Source: Leptospiraceae bacterium (GTDB taxonomy: Bacteria; Spirochaetota; Leptospiria; Leptospirales; Leptospiraceae). From it: DNA of 64,000 nucleotides. The position numbers were made by a program, and so were the translations under genes. The stretch lies in the NCBI GenBank assembly GCA_024233875.1, contig JACKPB010000014.1:1-64000 (forward strand), in the 5' to 3' direction. Of this stretch, positions 8,666 through 17,347 are shown piece after piece (the first letter of the stretch is position 1; each line of letters starts with the position of its first letter). A model generated the notes under the pieces. It was not told the DNA's origin. It was given only the letters and a program-made list of their open reading frames with translations, and made no database searches.

Positions 8666-10426
8666 CTAATCATCTATCCTGATAGATAGAATTGAAAAAT
8701 CATCCTGAAGTGTGAACTTTTCATTAATAAATTTTAGCATGGTTTCCGGGTCTCCGGTAGTTCTCTCAATTAAATTTAGAAAATCTTTAGAAGAATCTAG
8801 ATTTCCGGTTTTATAAATACTGTCTTTCCCATCCGAACTCAAAATGAGTGAGTCATTTGGTTGGAGGGAATAGCTAATGATATCTAAATTTTTAAATTCC
8901 TTATTTCCGAGGGGATCATTGTGAACTCCCTGGGTTATATAATTTGCCTTTCCATTTCTATAGAGTATGGGATAGGGATGAGATAAATTGCAAATCAGTA
9001 ATTGAAAATAATTTTCCTGGATCAGACCGAATGTTCCTGTGGCGCTCATTGATCCATTGAAGGATAAAAATAAATTTTGAATTTTGAGAATGACTTTTTC
9101 CAGCCACTCTTCAGGATTTTTATTTGCAACAGGAAGTGGATTTCTATAGTCATCAAGAATTGAGTTTAGAGCCGCACCGACAATCAAACCACCGACAGCT
9201 CCCTGGTATCCAATGCCTTCAATATCCATGTTTGTAAAAAAAATATATTTGTCTTTCGGGTAATCTAGATAAATTGAATCGGTCATACAATAATCACCGC
9301 CGATCAATTCATTCTCAACACTGATAAATTGTTGAATGACAAAATCAGTTTTTACTTTTCTTGCTGTATTTAAATTTTGATTCAAAGGATTGATCAGGAC
9401 TCTTTTTAATGCTTCATCCGATCTTTTTTTATCTTCATTTGCTTTTCTTATTATAATATTGTGCTCAATAAACTTTTCTTGAAATTTAGTCTTGGTGATT
9501 TCTAATTCATTGATGATAGCTTTTTTTTGGTCTCCCTCGACTACTTTAGAGATAAAGTCTGCAAGAAAGCAGGAGAAGGTTTTTTCCTCTGTTCTCCAGA
9601 TCTTAGGTTTGTCTACTGTTTCATGACAGAGTATTCCTATTACTTTTCCGTTGAGGCGAATCGCAGTATCCAGCATCGAGACTATACGCTTTGGCTTTAA
9701 ATAATTTTCCTTAAACTCAGCTGTTTTTGCGTGGAGCGAGGCATTGAATACTGAAAGAGCTAACTCTTCTTCTATGTATCTAAAATAATTAGGATATTCA
9801 GTAGATAGAAGTATATCTCCAGATGAGTGCGATTGGGTCGTTTTTTCAAAGAGATTTACACAATTCAATTCCGTTTTTTCCGGATTGAAAAACCAGATTC
9901 CTGTTCTTGCACAATCCAATCCATCTACAGACATTTCTGAGATCAGTTTGAAGATCTCTTCCTTTGTTTGTTCTTCGAGATTGATTTCTTTTGTTAGTTT
10001 GAATATTAGGCTATTATGAAATTCTAATGTTTCTTCCCGTTTTTTTATTTCAGAGAAACTGGATCTCCTGATATTAGAACAAAGGTACTCTTTCCCATCT
10101 TCTCTGATAAGAAAAGTCATTACATCAGTTTCAAATTTAGTATTTAAGTCATGATTGTAGAAATTTTTGGAATAGGTCCTGTATTTTTTTTCATTATTCA
10201 GAACGGGAGCGAGGAGGGAGAGCTCTTTGTTGAGATCTACCAAATGACAAATGTCTTCCATCTTTTCGGGTTGGGAAGAGAAATGGATGAGAGTACGAAG
10301 AGCCTGATTGGTTTGATAGATCTTTCCATCTGTTGTCCAGATGATTATACCAATTGGATGAAGTTCAAAAAAATCACTCATCATTTTCATTGAACTTGAG
10401 TTCTCATTCAAAAGATTTAAATTCAT
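8666..10426 (-). CDS. PAS/GAF-regulated SpoIIE-type PP2C phosphatase
   Basis: The 586-residue protein is a cytoplasmic serine/threonine phosphatase of the SpoIIE/RsbU class. A PAS domain lies at about 15-125 (HPIGIIIWTTDGKIYQTN), a GAF domain at about 140-300, and a short helical linker at about 305-345. The phosphatase domain covers 350-586, with metal-site motifs GGDYCM, NMDIEGIGYQGA, LILSSDGKDSIY and DDFSILSI. The acidic residues of the PP2C centre are kept, so it should be active. In known systems these enzymes dephosphorylate an anti-anti-sigma factor; none is encoded next to it. It forms an operon with the unknown gene downstream. Confidence 0.88.
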   Translation of the reverse strand: MNLNLLNENSSSMKMMSDFFELHPIGIIIWTTDGKIYQTNQALRTLIHFSSQPEKMEDICHLVDLNKELSLLAPVLNNEKKYRTYSKNFYNHDLNTKFETDVMTFLIREDGKEYLCSNIRRSSFSEIKKREETLEFHNSLIFKLTKEINLEEQTKEEIFKLISEMSVDGLDCARTGIWFFNPEKTELNCVNLFEKTTQSHSSGDILLSTEYPNYFRYIEEELALSVFNASLHAKTAEFKENYLKPKRIVSMLDTAIRLNGKVIGILCHETVDKPKIWRTEEKTFSCFLADFISKVVEGDQKKAIINELEITKTKFQEKFIEHNIIIRKANEDKKRSDEALKRVLINPLNQNLNTARKVKTDFVIQQFISVENELIGGDYCMTDSIYLDYPKDKYIFFTNMDIEGIGYQGAVGGLIVGAALNSILDDYRNPLPVANKNPEEWLEKVILKIQNLFLSFNGSMSATGTFGLIQENYFQLLICNLSHPYPILYRNGKANYITQGVHNDPLGNKEFKNLDIISYSLQPNDSLILSSDGKDSIYKTGNLDSSKDFLNLIERTTGDPETMLKFINEKFTLQDDFSILSIRIDD

Positions 10427-10633
10427 TTGTATCTACAGTTACTTTAAAAATTATTTGCATTTTCAATATAAATTCTTCATTAAAAGAGCTAGATTTCTAA
10501 GAATACAAAATCAGATTATTTGAGATAGCAAATAACCAATTTTATTTATTATTAAATCCATAAAAAAAAAATTCAACAATTACTTTGGTACAACCACTTA
10601 AAAAACAAGAAATTTTCCTATCCATATAGGGAA

Positions 10634-12463
10634 TCATTCAAAATACAAGTTCCAGACATCTCCTTTCTTCACCCTTTCTCCTTTTTCAGGTATTTGACGA
10701 ATACAAAAGCCATTCCCATAGATTTTGTACTTCACTCCATATTTTTGAAAGATATGAATCGATTCTCTCAGGCTTTTTCCCCGGAAATCGGGAACTACAC
10801 GTAGATTGTAACTATCTTCTTTCTTTTTGTAAGTACTCAACTTGTAGGTATCTGCCGAATCCTGGTAATCAATCATAGGAATGATATTCTCGACAACTTC
10901 CCGAAATACAGGAGCCGCAATTCCCCCACCGGAGTGATCGATACCACCCGGTTCATCAAACAAGATCAGACCAACTATCCTGGGATTGTTGGCGGGAAAG
11001 AATCCTAAAAATGAGGCGCTGAGTAAGCCATCCGAATAGCCTCTTCCGGGCTTAGCCTTTTGGGCTGTACCTGTTTTCCCTGCGATCGCATAGTCCTGGA
11101 GGTAGGCATTTTTCCCTGTTCCCAATTTGACGACCTTTGTCATGGCTCTGAGGATGTGATGGGTTGTGTAGTCATCTATCCCTGCATACTCGGGGTCGGG
11201 GTTGAATTGCTTGACCACATCTCCATAGGCATCAGTGATATGGGAAACCACAATCGGCTTGTAGATACGACCTCCATTCACTATTCCGGATGCACTGGTT
11301 ACGAGTTGGAGTGGAGTCACTTCGATCCCCTGACCGATTGCCAGATAATAAGTGATGCTTGATGTCCAATCTTTTAAATTTGGAAAGTAGCCTTTATTTT
11401 CAAACGATGAAAACCCTGTTTTCTGTCCGAATTTAAATTTGTTTAAGTACTTGTAGATAACCTTATCGGGCAATTTTTTCACGGCTTTGATGATTCCGAC
11501 ATTGCAGGAATACTGTAGGATTTCATCTAAGTCTACTAGAGAATGTTGGTCATTGCATCGAACTACCCTATCTCCAAATTCAATGTAACCGGGGCAATAG
11601 AATTTTTCATTGAGATCGATTTGTTTTTCGTTGAGCAGGATCATAGCCATGAAAATCTTCATAGTTGAACCGGGCTCATAGATGTGGCGGATTGCCCAAT
11701 TGGTAGTGGATTCATGTGGATACTTCCAATACTTGTTCGGATCAAAATTGGGGAAGCTTGCCATCGCCAGGATCTTTCCGGTGTGGACATCCATAAATAT
11801 CCCAATCGCTTTTTTGGATTTGGTCTCTATGAATGCCTTACCCAGAGCCGCTTCCAATCGGTATTGAATCAAACTATCAATGGTAAGATGAATGTCCAGT
11901 CCCCGGGGAATGTCATTGTCTGTTGGAGTCAAAAGCTCTGCATTGTACATGATCTCCAATCCTGCCAGAGCTTTGTTGTCATCCATTCCCGCAAAGCCCA
12001 AAAGATTGGAGGCCAGGCTTCCATTCGGATAGACGCGTTTGAATTCTTTCTCGATTCGAACTCCGGGTAGCCCCATATCCCGGATTTTTTTAGCGTTGAT
12101 ATTGTCCATTTCCCTTTTTAGGAGAAAGTAGTTTTCTTTTTCAATGATGAGGTTTTCTATCTGTTCTTCCGGAATCTTAACCAAATCGGTCAACTTGGAT
12201 GCGGTGAAGGTAGGGTCATACACTTCTCCCGGATTGATCCCGATCGTGGAGGAATCATGAGAGATTGCCAATTCCATTCCCCTGCGGTCATAGATCACAC
12301 CCCGCTGAACTTTTTTAGTAACTTTGGATTCAGATATTTTTCTATTGAAGAAACTCAGGTACGTGACTCTAATGAGTAGAAGAGTGAATAGAAAGTACGC
12401 CAATAATAGTAAAACACGGAGTCGAGAAAAGTATTCAGAACTGGGCTGAGATGATTTAGGCAA
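10634..12463 (-). CDS. ftsI: FtsI-type penicillin-binding protein with PASTA domain
   Basis: This is a class B penicillin-binding protein, the transpeptidase that cross-links septal peptidoglycan. It has one N-terminal membrane anchor (about 14-33), a dimerisation/pedestal domain, and the transpeptidase triad: S266-T-M-K269, S319-C-N321 and K463-T-G465. A single PASTA domain ends the protein (VVPDFRGKSLRESI). The length of 609 residues is normal for FtsI. It is not in a classical mra/mur cluster here but follows lepB by 30 bases in an operon with a SpoIIE phosphatase. A sporulation-type paralogue is the alternative reading, but the spirochaete context favours FtsI. Confidence 0.9.
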   Translation of the reverse strand: MPKSSQPSSEYFSRLRVLLLLAYFLFTLLLIRVTYLSFFNRKISESKVTKKVQRGVIYDRRGMELAISHDSSTIGINPGEVYDPTFTASKLTDLVKIPEEQIENLIIEKENYFLLKREMDNINAKKIRDMGLPGVRIEKEFKRVYPNGSLASNLLGFAGMDDNKALAGLEIMYNAELLTPTDNDIPRGLDIHLTIDSLIQYRLEAALGKAFIETKSKKAIGIFMDVHTGKILAMASFPNFDPNKYWKYPHESTTNWAIRHIYEPGSTMKIFMAMILLNEKQIDLNEKFYCPGYIEFGDRVVRCNDQHSLVDLDEILQYSCNVGIIKAVKKLPDKVIYKYLNKFKFGQKTGFSSFENKGYFPNLKDWTSSITYYLAIGQGIEVTPLQLVTSASGIVNGGRIYKPIVVSHITDAYGDVVKQFNPDPEYAGIDDYTTHHILRAMTKVVKLGTGKNAYLQDYAIAGKTGTAQKAKPGRGYSDGLLSASFLGFFPANNPRIVGLILFDEPGGIDHSGGGIAAPVFREVVENIIPMIDYQDSADTYKLSTYKKKEDSYNLRVVPDFRGKSLRESIHIFQKYGVKYKIYGNGFCIRQIPEKGERVKKGDVWNLYFE

Positions 12464-12493
12464 TCGGTAAATCCTCTTTCCTATACCGTCAAT

Positions 12494-13063
12494 TTAGTAG
12501 CGTATATGGTAAACTACTTTTCCCCTCAGAGATTCTTCCGGAATGAGACCGAGATCTCTGGAATCATAAGAATGCTTTCTGTTGTCACCCAGAAGGAGAT
12601 AGTAACCCGGGGGAATCCTTCCCTCACTACTCAAAAAGTAAGAGGCGGGCTCATTGGCTTTCATCGGAACCGGTCGGAATGGTTTCTTACTCTGTTTGAG
12701 AATGTAGGACTCCTCGAGAGGTAGGTGGTCGATCAAAACCTGTTCGTTCCGAAAGGCATAAAAATCCCCGGGAAGTCCGATCACCCTTTTGATGAGGTAC
12801 TTTCCATCTCCCGGATCAAAGAGAACCAGGTCGAATCTTCGAATACTCAACTGACCGAGGACAAAGACCTGATCTGAAAATGAGGTCTTCTGGGGAAAAT
12901 TTCTTTTGTAGACCAGGACAATGCTTCCGTTCCGAAGGGTGGGAAGCATAGAATTCCCCTGAATGATGATGATCTGAAACATGAAAAGTCTCAGAAAAAT
13001 CAAGGTCATCAAAATTGTCAGGACATAGAATCCATACCTGGCCAGCCTGAGTGCTAATTTCAT
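12494..13063 (-). CDS. lepB: signal peptidase I
   Basis: LepB cleaves signal peptides from exported proteins at the outer face of the inner membrane. The 189-residue product has one N-terminal membrane segment (about 10-34). The catalytic serine is in IQGNSMLPT (Ser38) and the general-base lysine is in YLIKRVIGLPGD (Lys92). The box E signature LLLGDNRKHSYDSRDLG is also present. The start codon overlaps the stop of the upstream 7TM-SpoIIE gene as ATGA, which points to translational coupling. The ftsI-type gene follows 30 bases later. The short length fits Gram-negative enzymes with a single anchor. Confidence 0.95.
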   Translation of the reverse strand: MKLALRLARYGFYVLTILMTLIFLRLFMFQIIIIQGNSMLPTLRNGSIVLVYKRNFPQKTSFSDQVFVLGQLSIRRFDLVLFDPGDGKYLIKRVIGLPGDFYAFRNEQVLIDHLPLEESYILKQSKKPFRPVPMKANEPASYFLSSEGRIPPGYYLLLGDNRKHSYDSRDLGLIPEESLRGKVVYHIRY

Positions 13064-16000
13064 GTACTAAGTAGTGAAAGAATCTTTTTGGCATTTTTAT
13101 TTTCCGGGTCAATTTCCAGTGCTTTTTCGGAAAATAATTTAGATTTTTCAAAATCTCCTATCATTCTATAAATATCAGAAAGGTTGATCAAGTTGCTCGT
13201 GCTTTCCATATCTAATTCCATACATTTAGATGCGTAATTGAGAGCGGATTCAAAATCACCTATTTTTTTGTATGAGAGTGAAAGATAATAAATAATTTCT
13301 TCATCTTCGGGAAAATGAACTACATAGCTTTCCAGGATAGGAATTGTCTTTTCATAATCCTTGGTTTTGAAGCAGAGTAGTCCATAGAGTTTGTTTAGTT
13401 TTGGAAGATCTTTTTCTTTGGAGTAGGCAGTTTCCATCAATTCCTTGGCTCCCTCTACATCACCTTCCAAATATTTTTTCTTGCTATCCAGGTAAATTTT
13501 ATTCAATTCCTGAACCAATTCGGGAGATCTCAGATCGGATTGTTGGGCAATCGAGTTGGACTCATTCATGGAGTTGTCTATGATGGGCCCCATTCCCATC
13601 CTATCTTCCTGAAAGTTTAAAATGAGAAGAGAGAGATCATCAGTAAGATCTCCTTTCAGTTTCAAAATTCCTTCTATCTTATGGATATCCCCCTTGGCTT
13701 CTTCGACAACCGAAAGGAATAGAAATTCATCATCGTTGATGGTACGAATGGGCTCTCCCGGAGTAAGGTCGATATCATCCCTACCATCAGAACCCAGAAT
13801 TAGTTTGTCTCCCGGCTCCAGCTGGAAATCAAAAACTTCAAATTCGTACTCTGACTCCAAACCCAATTTTCTAAGCTTCAATCCATCCTCAATAAAACTA
13901 GCTTTGTCATCCCGATACAGGACGGAGAAAGGATGTTCTGCATTCCAGTAGTACATTTTGCCGGTCAAATCATCTATGAGCAAAACAGTTGCTGAGAGAA
14001 CCATGGTACCATTGAAAGTTTTGAAGACGGAATTGATTTCTTGATAGGTATCTCCCAACCACTTTTGGGGAGTTTCATCGAGAATACGCTTATTGGAAGC
14101 TGACCTAGCCATAATGGAATTCATAACGACTCCCATGACCAAGGAACCTCCGGCTCCCTGCATAGACTTACCCATAGCATCTCCGTTCATTGCCATCGTA
14201 TAACGTCTAAAATTTTCAGGGGTTCCGAGCTTCAGATTACCTGTAATACAGATATCTCCTCCCAAATCGGCATGTTTGTTTCGAAATTGAAATTGCTTCT
14301 TTTGTTTGATGAGAAAGTCTGTTTTGATATGATCAGATTTGTTTGCATTAAAAAATAGAGGTTTGGCAAGGAGAGAAGTTAAGAAGTAGTCTCCATCCTG
14401 TTGAATCTTTAATTTCTGAACCTCTTCCATCTTATCTTTCAATTCTCTGGTTCTTTCTTCAACCATACCTTCCAGGTTGTTGGCATAGTCCTGAAGTTCC
14501 CTTCTTGCCTGCTTGATTGACGTCACCATTCCATTGAATGACTTCGTAATGAACCCGAGTTCATCATTTACAGAAATGGGAACTTCAATGTCCAGATCTC
14601 CGGCATTTACCTTTGTCACACCTCTGAGGAGGCGATTGAGTGGATTGATCAAACTGCCCTGAAAAAAGTATGGATAAACGGTAAGAAGGACAATTAAGAC
14701 CATAAAGAGGATGATGAACTGTTCTTTGGCAGAATCATGCATGAAATCCCTATAGTTAAGATAGGAAAAACTCACCTCTTTGACAGAATTTTCAAATGGA
14801 TAGTACTTACTATAGACAATGTAATGTTCATTTCCCTGAAGATTCTTTCTGTACTTTCTGGTTCCTGCTGGTGTGAGAAAGCGGAGGAATTTATAGATTT
14901 CTGTTTTTAAGAGATTAGCTTCCAATTCCTGACCATTCCATTTGCAATCGGAATAATTTTTGGAGATGGCATTGTAAAATTCTGCATCTTTTTTGAGAAC
15001 CTTCTCAAAATACTTCTCAACGGATTTGCAAATATTCTCGTTTGGTAATGCTGAAATTTTATTGGAGTGAACAAAAGTGATTTTGTTCAAACTGTGCATA
15101 TACTCGATTGTATCCAGTTTGAGTTCTTTTCCCACAAGTGCGGAAGATTCAATGTGGTTTTTGATAGAATTTCTATATCCAACAAAACTGGGATGGGAAA
15201 GTTCCAGGATTGAATTGAGCTCTTCTTTGAAATTCTCATCCGGGACATTGAGAATCCTCTCAAAAATAGAGGTGTTCAGGAGGTCAGTCTTGATCAGGGT
15301 TAGATCCATGTTGAGATCTTCCTGATAATCAATCTTTTCTAGTTCCTGAGATGCGGAATTCAATCCCAGAACATACTTGATCTCTTTGTTTTTGCTTCCC
15401 CCTTCCAGCGCTCTGTCCATGTATTCCAGGTGAAGGATATCATAAAGTTCTTCACTGTCTTTCATGGTCGTGTAGCCCAGACCCTGCATAAGAAGTAAGA
15501 AAGTAACCAGAGAAATCCCTACAATCTTTGCCATAAAAGTAGTTTTGTCCTGGGTGTTATTGAAATATACCAGGACGACGATGAAAAATCCGAGAATGGT
15601 GAAAAATACAAAACTGATGAGAAAATCACCCCTGTCTATGATTCCATCCCGTGAGATTTTATTGAGGGTGGCGGGGATTAAGACTGAAATGAGAAGTCCT
15701 ATCGTCATTTTGAGAATCGCCCATCGTTCCTTCTCTTTGAAAGTGATTACTTTCCAGACGGAAACTATGACAAAAATGAGAGTATAGATGAGAATGAGAT
15801 TGGCAACGGTGCCGCTGATTCCTTCTGCATCAAAGTCCCAGTAATGACCTGCGAAGTGGTATTTGTTTTGAGAGCTGAGACTGATATTATAAAAAATCGC
15901 TGTGATGATGATGGTTCCGATCCACATCGCCCAGAGAAATATCTTTCGAATTTTTTTATGGGAATCAACAGGGAAATGAAAAATCCATTGTGTATAGTAG

Positions 16001-16263
16001 ATGAAGACGGGAAAGATCAGAAAGACTGTGCCCCATCTATGAAAAGCTGCAAAAGGATGGTAAAAGATAGATCCAAAAACATATGAAGCATTGAAAAACC
16101 CCAAAAGGATAAACACGGTAGCCAGCCTAGCGGTACTTTTAGACCTACCCGGTAGAAGGATCATGAAGACTCCTACGAGGAAGGTAAATATAGCTGCCAG
16201 TGTCATTCCGAAGACAAAAAAGTTGAGATAGACTGAATCATATAATTCGGTTAATAATTGCAT
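13060..16263 (-). CDS. 7TM-HAMP-SpoIIE phosphatase with C-terminal TPRs
   Basis: This 1067-residue membrane signalling phosphatase begins with about seven membrane segments (residues 10-240). After another membrane helix comes an extracytoplasmic sensor region (about 270-520), and then a helix near 530 that leads into a HAMP domain (VTKVNAGDLDIEVPISVNDE). A coiled coil (LEGMVEERTRELKDKMEEVQ) links this to a SpoIIE/PP2C domain with GGDICITG, MNGDAMGKSMQGAGG, LILGSDGRDDIDL and DDLSLLIL. The C-terminus has about three tetratricopeptide repeats (from residue 950), likely for a protein partner. It is the first gene of an operon with lepB and ftsI. The ligand is unknown. Confidence 0.9.
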   Translation of the reverse strand: MQLLTELYDSVYLNFFVFGMTLAAIFTFLVGVFMILLPGRSKSTARLATVFILLGFFNASYVFGSIFYHPFAAFHRWGTVFLIFPVFIYYTQWIFHFPVDSHKKIRKIFLWAMWIGTIIITAIFYNISLSSQNKYHFAGHYWDFDAEGISGTVANLILIYTLIFVIVSVWKVITFKEKERWAILKMTIGLLISVLIPATLNKISRDGIIDRGDFLISFVFFTILGFFIVVLVYFNNTQDKTTFMAKIVGISLVTFLLLMQGLGYTTMKDSEELYDILHLEYMDRALEGGSKNKEIKYVLGLNSASQELEKIDYQEDLNMDLTLIKTDLLNTSIFERILNVPDENFKEELNSILELSHPSFVGYRNSIKNHIESSALVGKELKLDTIEYMHSLNKITFVHSNKISALPNENICKSVEKYFEKVLKKDAEFYNAISKNYSDCKWNGQELEANLLKTEIYKFLRFLTPAGTRKYRKNLQGNEHYIVYSKYYPFENSVKEVSFSYLNYRDFMHDSAKEQFIILFMVLIVLLTVYPYFFQGSLINPLNRLLRGVTKVNAGDLDIEVPISVNDELGFITKSFNGMVTSIKQARRELQDYANNLEGMVEERTRELKDKMEEVQKLKIQQDGDYFLTSLLAKPLFFNANKSDHIKTDFLIKQKKQFQFRNKHADLGGDICITGNLKLGTPENFRRYTMAMNGDAMGKSMQGAGGSLVMGVVMNSIMARSASNKRILDETPQKWLGDTYQEINSVFKTFNGTMVLSATVLLIDDLTGKMYYWNAEHPFSVLYRDDKASFIEDGLKLRKLGLESEYEFEVFDFQLEPGDKLILGSDGRDDIDLTPGEPIRTINDDEFLFLSVVEEAKGDIHKIEGILKLKGDLTDDLSLLILNFQEDRMGMGPIIDNSMNESNSIAQQSDLRSPELVQELNKIYLDSKKKYLEGDVEGAKELMETAYSKEKDLPKLNKLYGLLCFKTKDYEKTIPILESYVVHFPEDEEIIYYLSLSYKKIGDFESALNYASKCMELDMESTSNLINLSDIYRMIGDFEKSKLFSEKALEIDPENKNAKKILSLLST

Positions 16264-16382
16264 ATTTGGATGCCTGCTTCTTTATACTTTATTGAAAAGT
16301 GGACTAATGATCATAAATTTGAAAAAAAATACAACAATTTTTCGAATACTGATTGTATATCAGTGATCAAAAAGAATTGCGT

Positions 16383-16454
16383 TTTTCTTATTACGCTATG
16401 TATCCATTTTATAGCTGATTCTATTGTGAAAACGCAAACCTTATGAAAATGACT
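16383..16454 (+). repeat. dispersed ~72-bp intergenic repeat, copy 2
   Basis: The sequence reads TATGTATCCATTTTATAGCT at its core and ends in TTATGAAAATGACT, matching copy 1 over its whole length with scattered differences. It lies upstream of the 7TM-SpoIIE gene. Confidence 0.75.
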
Positions 16455-16817
16455 CCAGAAACGAATTCTCTGATATTTCAATCTGCAATGTTTTGTTAGA
16501 CTATTCCTAACGATTTTTTCCGGCAAATTTCTTTAGATTTCCAGAATTTGTATCCGATTGATTTCTCTCTGTTTCTATTTGAAGAAATCTATAGATAAAT
16601 CACAATTTATCTAATGCAATCTATTTATTTCTGTACCTGTTTTCAGAAGTACTTGCTAATTTCTTCTGAAAATATCTGGCCGATTGCGATCGAATTGTTT
16701 CATGAATGGAAACATCTATTAACTATTTTTTTAGATTTTAAATTCTACAACATTTTTAAAAGTTTTTCAATATTTCTTGAAAAAAGAGGGGTTTGGGAGG
16801 CAACCCCAAGAAAATCC

Positions 16818-16855
16818 CACCTCTAAAAAGCCCTGCTAAGGGGTTTTTAGAGGTG
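16818..16855 (-). terminator. strong hairpin downstream of DCC gene
   Basis: The arms CACCTCTAAAAA and TTTTTAGAGGTG pair perfectly over 12 bp, and 3 further pairs follow one mismatch. It lies about 60 bases past the stop of the minus-strand DCC gene. The following minus-strand sequence (GGATTTTCTT) is only moderately T-rich, so its role as a terminator is likely but not certain. Confidence 0.5.
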
Positions 16856-16914
16856 CTCGAAAGTTTGAATGCTTTTGAAAATTACAATAAAATAATTGAT
16901 AAACAAAACAATTA

Positions 16915-17328
16915 TCACATATCGAGGAATTTCTTTTTTAAATCAGGGGTTAAGATTCGACAAAATTCTTTTTTTCCGAACACTTTGTACCTGGAGAATG
17001 CTATCAAATCATAAAAGAAATCTCTAAAGAATTTCGGTACGATTCCAAATTTTGAGAGGAGGGAGTAGGGAAATTTCATCTCCTTTGAGATTCTTAAGAT
17101 AGCATCCGATTGGATGAAGAATTGATTTCCATCTATGACTACTATTGAATCCGGTGATTGGGAGGAAATTTTGAAGTTAGAGAGAAATTCTTTTCCCTTA
17201 TCGGATTGTAAGGAGGCAAATCGAAATTTATCTTTGGGATCTCTATCAATGAGAAAATTCACAGAGGAGTTGCAGAGATTGCAGACTCCATCAAACAAAA
17301 TTATCAAATGCTCCTGATCTTGAGTCAT
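16915..17328 (-). CDS. DCC family thiol-disulfide oxidoreductase (DUF393)
   Basis: The 137-residue protein carries the signature of the DCC family near its N-terminus: LIILFDGVCNLCNSSVNFLI, with a CxxC pair. The family has a thioredoxin-like fold and a presumed thiol-disulfide role, but few members are characterised. Further family segments are FRFASLQSDKG and DSIVVIDG. There is no signal peptide. It starts 19 bases after the stop of the large hybrid kinase gene and is probably transcribed with it, although a functional link is not evident. Confidence 0.88.
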   Translation of the reverse strand: MTQDQEHLIILFDGVCNLCNSSVNFLIDRDPKDKFRFASLQSDKGKEFLSNFKISSQSPDSIVVIDGNQFFIQSDAILRISKEMKFPYSLLSKFGIVPKFFRDFFYDLIAFSRYKVFGKKEFCRILTPDLKKKFLDM

Positions 17329-17347
17329 AGAAGGATTCCGGAACCTT

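Larger units (their letters stand above)
16264..16914. other. 651-bp gene-free region with a repeat and a hairpin
   Basis: I see no convincing gene here; the short open frames have poor composition and no ribosome binding sites. The region holds dispersed repeat copy 2 (16383-16454) and a strong hairpin at 16818-16855. It is the upstream area of the 7TM-SpoIIE gene and the downstream area of the DCC gene. Confidence 0.65.

Noticed and set aside
16264..16914. Small genes in the 651-bp gap
   Set aside because: The 60-73 residue frames have no ribosome binding site and no plausible composition; the region is explained by a repeat and a hairpin.
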